64,000 nucleotides of DNA from Adineta steineri (taxonomy: Eukaryota > Rotifera > Eurotatoria > Adinetida > Adinetidae). The translations under genes and the position numbers were made by a program. How positions within the stretch are numbered: position 1 is the stretch's first letter; each line of letters starts with the position of its first letter. The stretch covers positions 74,617 to 138,616 of the forward strand of contig CAJNOI010000053.1 in assembly GCA_905250115.1 (NCBI GenBank), in the 5' to 3' direction. Shown here in pieces: positions 57,826 through 64,000 of this stretch. The notes under the pieces are model-generated. The model was not told where the DNA came from. It saw nothing but the letters and a program-made list of their open reading frames with translations, and made no database searches.

Positions 57826-58014
57826 TCAGTTTATTCAGTTTCAATAACTTAATATCAAAGATATTGTGAACTTCAGTGACATAACTATTATAATAAATAC
57901 AAAAGACATTACTTATTTGTTTGCTTCTCGTAACGAATTAATCGACGTAACTTACTGTTGTATTTGAAAATCATGTTTGAAAAAAGACATTCAATACTTA
58001 CTTATAGCTCCCTA

Positions 58015-58062
58015 TGAGGGTGTGGGTGAGTTTTGAGCTGTTCCACACCCATCCACCTTCAA
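58015..58062. repeat. Telomere-like hairpin 12
   Basis: TGAGGGTGTGGGTGAGTTTT faces CCACACCCATCCACCTTCAA about 190 bp after the receptor stop codon. Confidence 0.65.
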
Positions 58063-58077
58063 AGCATTAGGAATGGA

Positions 58078-58283
58078 CTGAGTGTGGGTGTGGTGTGGGT
58101 GTGAGTGTGAGTGTGAGTGTGGGTGTGGTGTGAGTGTGAGTGTGAGTGTGAGTGTGAGTGTGGTGTGGGTGTGGTGTGGGTGTGGTATGGGTGTGAGTGT
58201 GGATGTGAATATGTTATAAATATGACACTCACACCCACACCCATACCCACCCACACCCATACTCACCCACCCACATCCCTCAA
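58078..58283. repeat. Expanded telomere-like inverted array
   Basis: About 130 bp of GTGTGGGTGTGA/GTGAGTGTGA units on the plus strand, then a spacer (ATGTTATAAATATG), then about 60 bp of the complement ending CCACATCCCTCAA. This is the largest member of the hairpin family and shows how arms grow by unit slippage. Confidence 0.8.
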
Positions 58284-58385
58284 GAATTTCTTTTTATGAG
58301 TAAACTGATCCGAGTACTCACAGAGGCTTTTCTTCTTTGAAAGTTTAGATGAGAAAGTGTTTGACATTTGTTTCATTAGAACAAT

Positions 58386-58640
58386 AAGAACCTGATTAAA
58401 AACGAGTCCTGACAAACACACTATCTCATACATTGGAATAAAACAACAAAATCATCAAACTAATCATGACTTTTTCAATGACATCAATCATTTTTTGACA
58501 ATGATATTTGATATTTTATTTTGACTAAAAGCACGTTCGATGGACAATCTAGATTTTGCACAATTCTTTTTTTTGCTCTGCTTCTATCACACTATCTTTT
58601 TTCTTTAACCTCACGTTCAGAGAAATAAAAGACAAAGAGA
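58386..58640. repeat. Downstream copy of a duplicated 5' flank
   Basis: Similar in order and orientation to 50308-50530 (GAGTCCTGACAAA, AAACTAATCATGA, TTTTGACAATGATATTTGAT, TTTGACTAAAAGCACGT). Here no NHL receptor follows. It may be the stranded promoter of a lost tandem gene copy. Confidence 0.55.
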
Positions 58641-58647
58641 AATATAA

Positions 58648-58712
58648 ATGGGTATGGGTGTAGGTATGGATGAAGAGAAGAGTACCGCCCATACCCACAC
58701 CCACACCCTCAA
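58648..58712. repeat. Telomere-like hairpin 13
   Basis: ATGGGTATGGGTGTAGGTAT faces GCCCATACCCACACCCACAC, ending CCTCAA. Confidence 0.75.
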
Positions 58713-58854
58713 CTAGCGAATATTTATGAGATTACTGTGTTACTCCTGTCACCGCTAAATATTTGAAAATTTATTTTTAGAAGATTAAATAAAAATGTGT
58801 ATATATGTGAATAATTTTTTATGTTCGTTCATTTTAATAGCGTAGGTAATGATT

Positions 58855-59103
58855 TCAAAAGATTTTTGCATCTGTTGTGCAACTTTTGCAACCTGTTGAG
58901 CAGTCAACTGTACAGGTATCACAAGACGTGCAGGGTGGAAGTGGATCCGTTTTGACGCGAAGAATATTTTGAGCAAATTTTGTGCCACGGAGGAGAGCCT
59001 TGATTTCATCACGACGAACAGCTTCTACTGTAGAATGACTTTCTAGAACCAAAAATAGGACCATCATAATAACCATGCATTTTGGAAGATTAAAAGTAGC
59101 CAT
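58855..59103 (-). CDS. Small secreted cysteine-rich peptide, 82 aa
   Basis: Intact minus-strand frame. The N terminus has a signal peptide (CMVIMMVLFLVLESHSTVEA). A basic middle (VRRDEIKALLRGTKFAQNIL) is followed by a compact cysteine knot-like end, PPCTSCDTCTVDCSTGCKSC, with seven cysteines in 20 residues. A secreted, possibly processed peptide (the Arg-Arg after the signal may be a cleavage site). No family match known to me. Neighbours are repeats on both sides. Confidence 0.65.
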   Translation of the reverse strand: MATFNLPKCMVIMMVLFLVLESHSTVEAVRRDEIKALLRGTKFAQNILRVKTDPLPPCTSCDTCTVDCSTGCKSCTTDAKIF

Positions 59104-59288
59104 TCTTCGATTTATCTTATTACTAAGATAAAATTGTTTTTTTGCTTGCGATTGCGTCTTTACGTTATCGGTGAGTATTTATATAGATTTTCAAATGCTC
59201 CAACGGAAAAAGGGTTGACATGAGAGAATATTATGATTCGTAAACAAGTCTTAATGCCTTCGATGCTTCGTAATACTTTCTATTACGT
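59104..59288. other. Upstream flank of the 82-aa peptide gene
   Basis: Short AT-rich spacer leading into the tandem duplication; no other feature. Confidence 0.3.
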
Positions 59289-59486
59289 GTTCTAAAAAAG
59301 CAAACATCAGCAGGCTAAGGTTCCCATAATGTTATTTTTCGGTGCAATTGTGACTTGGAAACTTCCAACTATGATTTATTCTGTTTGTTCTAAAAAAAGC
59401 AAACAACATCAGGCTAAGGTTCCCATAATGTTATTTTTCGGTGCAATTATGACTTGGAAATTACCAACTACGATTTATTCCGTTTG
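59289..59486. repeat. Tandem duplication, two copies of about 99 bp
   Basis: GTTCTAAAAAAGCAAACATC begins copy 1 (59289-59386) and a near-identical 100-bp copy 2 follows directly (59387-59486); both contain AGGCTAAGGTTCCCATAATG and TTATTTTTCGGTGCAATT. A few substitutions separate them. It lies between two genes, about 130 bp before the start at 59619. Confidence 0.9.
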
Positions 59487-59618
59487 GTCTACACAATAAT
59501 AGAGCACATGATCCACGTTATCAGTGATCAAAGGATATATGCGAAGAATTAAACGTTGAAGAACATAATTTTCTTGCATTCATTTTTACAACTATTTGAA
59601 GTTATACTTTCTTCTATT

Positions 59619-60071
59619 ATGATTTCTCTTTTTCTCTTTTATGTATTTCTCGGCTGTGGATGTAACGATATTGTTCGTATTCCAGATGAAGATATTCAAT
59701 ATCTTAATGAACGTTTGCAAATGAAGGAGTACATGAATGAAGAAGATGCACTCAATACAATTGCTGAACTCGAAAACTTTTATACTGCAATAAAACTTGG
59801 AATCAAAGGTGAACCATCGGAAATGATTGACAAAGCATGGCATGCGCATATTTTAAACACTCCTATGTATTTCAAGTTCTCCGAAATGGTCTTCGGTAAA
59901 TATCTGCATCATTTACCATTTTGGTCGGGAAATATACAGACGAGTGCTAACGCTAATCTTGTATCTCCGGCAAAATCGGTCTACAACCGTCTTGAACAAC
60001 TTGGTGTTCAGTACATGAATAAAACTGTCTGGACATTTCGATATCCAAAAATGATGTTCATGGATGATTAG
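59619..60071 (+). CDS. GRDP/DUF1399-like protein
   Basis: 150 residues from the ATG at 59619; the open frame extends upstream but without an ATG. A short hydrophobic leader (MISLFLFYVFLGCGCNDIVR) could be a signal peptide or the residue of an upstream exon. The core, EMIDKAWHAHILNTPMYFKF followed by VFGKYLHHLPFW, has the D-x2-WH-x-HIL-x-T-x2-Y ... FG-x3-HH-x-P signature seen in glycine-rich-domain-containing protein-like (DUF1399) sequences of plants, fungi and bacteria. The conserved histidines may bind metal, but the activity is unknown. Taxonomic spread of the family makes horizontal acquisition possible. Confidence 0.65.
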   Translation: MISLFLFYVFLGCGCNDIVRIPDEDIQYLNERLQMKEYMNEEDALNTIAELENFYTAIKLGIKGEPSEMIDKAWHAHILNTPMYFKFSEMVFGKYLHHLPFWSGNIQTSANANLVSPAKSVYNRLEQLGVQYMNKTVWTFRYPKMMFMDD

Positions 60072-60324
60072 GATTCAAAAATATCTATCGATAATTTTGA
60101 TATTGACGAATATAAATTTTATCATTGAATCTAATCTTGTATCTTTTCAGTGAAAAAATTAATTTTAGCCCTGATTTTTTTCTTTCTATAAAACATGTTC
60201 TACCTTCACTAAAGATAAATAAAGAGATTGTCATATAAAAAGAAATATGATCTTCTTCGCCTTTTTCTCTTGTCAAAGTCACATTTATATCATTGATAAT
60301 AAATTACATTGGATTTGTGTCACA

Positions 60325-63300
60325 ATGACACTGATTTATTCTTTATTCTATCTCGGTTATTTCATAACATTTTCGAATGCTTATGTATTACTCTATCATA
60401 CAGAAAACTCACTCTCAGTACAATATTATGATTGTATTTATTATACACGATTAAAAATTCAAGATAATATTCAAGACATTAAATATTGTCGTCAATTCAA
60501 TGGAAGTCAAACACTTCAACGTGATTTTAATCAATCCTGTCATAATAATGGTCAATTATGGACATTTGAAAAATTATCATCTTTCAATATATCACCATCT
60601 GACGTTCTCCAATGGAGTTCAAGTCTCGAACAAACTGATCGTTATTCACAATATTTATCGAATAAATTGTTTGATATGACGAATGCTTACCTATGTAATT
60701 GTACAAATCTATCGTCATTTGGAAAATTTTGTGAATATAAATTTTATGGTGATAGTACATTTTTCAATGATGCTATTAAAAAACAATTTCAACCACTTGA
60801 ACATTTTCCAATGAGTTCAGGCAAGATTCATGTTGGTAGTCAACTTCATAATAATCGACCATGTTATATAACATTGAAATGTGATTCCGGATTGATGTGT
60901 TTAGATTGGAGACATATCTGTGATGGTGATTAAGATAGAATGTGCTGAGCATTTTTGTAATAGATTTCGTTTTTGTTCTGTATTTCTATAGGTAAACAAC
61001 AATGTATGGATGGTATCGATGAAGATTACTGTGAAAGATTAGAATTTAATGAATGTGAAGATGATGAATATCGATGTGCAAATGGAATGTGTATTCCTGA
61101 TGAATATTGGTTAGATGGTGATTTCGATTGTATGGATTGGACAGATGAAAAAGGCATTCTCGCTAATCCAGGAGCGAGTTGTTTCAGTACACCTTCATTA
61201 ATTTGTGATGAACATGTCTGTCAATATCATCAATGGTCATGTGGTGATGGTAATTATTTGCTTTCATTTAATACTTGATGTTTGATTCTCTCTAGGTCAA
61301 TGTGTTAATTTTGATACTGATCGATTTGAAGGTATTCGAAAATCTCAATATGAATTCTGTCAAAATATGCGAGATGTTAATTATATGTGTGAAGCAGTGA
61401 AAAGAGATTCGAAATCCTGGTGGACAATCACTAATGGATATTGTTTACCTTATTCATTAAGTTATAGAATATTCAATCTTGATTCACTTATTATTGCAGA
61501 TCAATGTACATTTGCATTAAAATGTGCATTGAGTGACGGACTTGATCAAGATTGTCATTGTAAAAATTCTACTGAATGTCGTTTATTAATTAATAATACA
61601 TGTTCAGATTCTTTTCTGAATTATCCAACATCGGGTGCATTACTTACTCCTTATGTTCATATGGTATATGAACGAGATCGTAATTGGAAGAAGAAGAAAC
61701 CGGATAGGATTAGATTTGAGGGTCGAATCAAATGTATTGGTTATCAAATGATTACTAAACCTTTTGAACCGTCACAACTTGGTAATGCCATTTTTCGATA
61801 TTATGATTATCGAAAATTAGAAAATACGATTTGTAATTTTAAAGAACGTCGAGGTACTCCAAATTATACCGGTTTACATTATGATAAAAATTGTTGGAAT
61901 GATTCGAAAACATCAAACAATCATTCTTATCAAGTTTCATTTTTTTGTGAATCAAGATGTATTTCAAAGTATCGAATAAGAGATGGAATATGGGATTGTG
62001 ATAAATATGAAGAAGATCAATCTATTCAAAATACATGTTCACAAATTCAACATCATCGTTTCCAATGTTCATCATCTGAACAGACATGTTTATTAGTTGG
62101 TACATTAGGTGATTGGTTTACTGATTGTCCTGATGGACGAGATGAAATCGATGATAATGATGAAAGTGATACCATTCCGTTGATTAATATAGCTTGTAAA
62201 CAAAAGACTGATCCAGAATGTAATTATCTTCGAAAATATATTCAAAGTTCATCAATGAATAATACGGAGAAAATCATTTCTGTTGATCAATCAACAAGAA
62301 TCATTTCATTTCGATTATATTGTAATTCATTTTTTGATACGAAATCAGCTATTGATGAATTACCTGACTTATGTCAATCATGGATTTGTTCAACTGATCA
62401 ATATCAATGTTTATCTGGACAATGTATTCCACAAGAATGGATTTGTGATGGTATATATTTATCTATTTTATATCGTTCTTACATATATATATATATATAT
62501 ATATACTATTTAGGTGAATGGGATTGTAGTGATGGATCAGATGAAGAACGTCTTTTAATAATCAATGATTTCAAGGAACATAATTTAAATTTAAAAAATC
62601 TAACTCAATTCAAACAACAATGTTATCAACAAAGTCTAATTCCATTTGCTAATATTTGTAATCTTTCATTTGAATATCCATGTTTTCGAGTTGGTATCGA
62701 TGATATATTTAATATTTCATTTCATCGTCCATGTATCAATTTAACTCAAATTGGTGATGGTATAATCGATTGTTTAACTGCTCTTGACGAACGTAATCAT
62801 TTGCAATGTTTACAAAATGGAATGTTAGGTTATCATGTTCAATATAATCATACTCTTTGTATTCCATATGCACGCACATGTAGTCAACGTTATCCATGGA
62901 CAACAGGTTCTAATCTTGCTTATGATTCAGTCTGTTTTCATCGTCGACTAATGTATAAAAATGGCACAAATAGTAGTTGTAATACAGACAAAGATGTTTT
63001 ATGTTTAAATGATATTTGTATTAAAAATGCTAGATGTAATGGAATCATTGAATGTGCTCATGGCGAAGATGAATATCGTTGTGTACCAGAAAATCAATCA
63101 CCGGTTAGATATCGATCGTTTAAAACAACTAAATTTCTGCCAATTAATTTATCAATTTATCCATTTTTAAATAAGAATTCTTCTTTAGTTTTAATTGAAA
63201 ATAAAACAGATATGAGATTGAATATCATATTTAAGAATGATCTAACTCGAATATTTGGTCAAGAGAATTCCAATATTAATCAAACAATTTATGAAAATAT

Positions 63301-64000
63301 TCGTGATAATGTTGAAAACAGTGGAATAACATTTGAAAAAGATTATTTACCATTTATTTGCAATCGTGGTTTAGCAGTGAAATATTTAACAGGTCATACA
63401 ATTTGTTTTTGTCCACCGAATTTCTATGGATTACAATGTGAATATTATAGTGATCGACTAACTATTCTAACAAGTCTTCAGCAAATTATATTGCGGAATC
63501 AAGTAAAAGTTTTAGCAATATTTTCATATGAAAATGAGATAATTGATTTGTATGAATTTTATGTTCATTCTAATTCTTTTAAACAACAAATCTATTTTAA
63601 TTATCCTCGATTTGAAAAATATTTACATTTCAAACAAATCTATCGAAATGGAACACAATTATATAATATTCGTTTTGAAATCTATCGTTTAAATTCCAAT
63701 GAAACAATTGATATCATTGGAGTTTGGAAATATTCTATTGAATTCGATTTTCTTCCTTCATTTCGTTTAGCAAAAATTCTTCGATTATCATCATCATCAT
63801 GTTCATCAAATCATTCATGTACGAAAAATGGAATTTGTCAACAAATAATCAATAGAAATGATTCATCATATTTTTGTTTATGTCAAAATGGATTCTATGG
63901 ACTTTATTGTGAATATTATGATCATCAATGTCGAGATTATTGTTCATTAAATGCTATATGTAAACCAAAATATCGTGGAATTTTAACAGGAAATCAATCT
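60325..64000 (+). CDS. LDL-receptor class A / EGF mosaic protein (3' partial)
   Basis: Four exons in the window, 60325-60925, 60992-61249, 61296-62450 and 62514 past the end, open in one frame for over 1200 residues. A signal peptide (MTLIYSLFYLGYFITFSNAY) is followed by a unique Cys-bearing region, then LDL-A modules with their calcium-binding acidic ends: CMDGIDEDYC, CANGMCIPDEYW..DCMDWTDE, CLSGQCIPQEWICDG..DCSDGSDEE and CIKNARCNGIIECAHGEDEYRC. Two EGF-like motifs follow, CFCPPNFYGLQCEYY and CLCQNGFYGLYCEYY. Each intron falls in phase 1 at or next to the CDG/GDG of an LDL-A module, the classic shuffled-module boundary. It is an extracellular or receptor ectodomain; in bdelloids such mosaics often end in 7TM domains, but the end is outside the window. 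The alternative start at 60247 would hide the signal peptide. Confidence 0.85.

Noticed and set aside
58012-58299. His/Thr/Pro and Cys/Glu repeat frames
   Set aside because: Products of the inverted telomere-like array, not proteins.
24660-58712. CRISPR-like or terminator interpretation of the recurring hairpins
   Set aside because: Eukaryotic spliced genes, irregular spacing of kilobases and no unique spacers; a dispersed repeat family fits better.
1-64000. Retrovirus, LTR element or Polinton remnants
   Set aside because: No reverse transcriptase, integrase, capsid or envelope-like frame and no long direct terminal repeats were seen.

Overview
The window is animal nuclear DNA, AT-rich throughout, and fits a bdelloid rotifer, most likely a Rotaria-like species. 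The reasons are: most introns are about 45-75 bp with GT..AG ends; there are ADP-ribosyltransferase paralogues, B-box/NHL genes and LDL-A mosaic receptors of kinds expanded in bdelloids; and short hairpins carry arms rich in GGGTGTGGGTGTG, close to the TGTGGG telomere repeat reported for bdelloids. The species call is inference. Three runs of N mark gaps (8655-8664, 21920-22019, 54762-54771). Gene models were built by hand from splice sites and reading phase; no search was run. LAYOUT. 1-24 kb looks like sparse core chromosome. After 5.4 kb without genes come a hydrophilic coiled-coil protein with stress-protein character (5468-6410, minus), a DUF1749 alpha/beta hydrolase (7094-7936), tRNA-Ala (8567-8639), a defensin-like secreted cysteine-rich protein (9448-9939, minus), an aminergic-type GPCR (13961-15760), the transcription repressor subunit Dr1/NC2-beta (18245-18879, minus) and an AGPAT5-like acyltransferase cut by a gap (20663-21863, minus). 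Four non-autonomous DNA elements lie between or within these genes: 762 bp with TATT target duplication, 163 bp inside a GPCR intron, a 339-bp hAT element with 8-bp duplication, and a 694-bp TTAA element nested in an older inverted repeat. 22-38 kb is an accessory zone. It holds a spliced gene joining an ADP-ribosyltransferase to an ADP-ribosylglycohydrolase (22020-24305, minus), a second ADP-ribosyltransferase (25923-26729, minus), a PLAC8-like remnant, a secreted protein with three hevein-like chitin-binding modules and a double-psi barrel (30829-31773), and a secreted EEP-family phosphodiesterase (33746-34739, minus). The telomere-like hairpins start at 24.66 kb and recur to 58.7 kb; none was seen in the first 24 kb. 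38-64 kb is dominated by long mosaic membrane genes: a ten-exon gene whose single frame holds three tandem copies of a two-TM/Cys-rich ectodomain module plus a seventh TM segment (37843-43695); a B-box/NHL gene (47409-49393); a six-exon receptor of two NHL propellers, two beta-rich repeats and a 7TM domain (50878-57825); and the start of an LDL-A/EGF mosaic gene running off the end (60325-64000). A 1571-bp hAT element (45378-46948) and a near-perfect 437-bp fold-back (49637-50073) lie between them. COMBINED PICTURE. The strongest candidate for something undescribed is the ADP-ribose writer-eraser fusion beside a writer paralogue. Next are the triple-module membrane protein and the NHL-ectodomain 7TM receptor, both resting on phase-consistent exon chains, then the telomere-like hairpin family. 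I saw no convincing retroviral, LTR or Polinton sequence.
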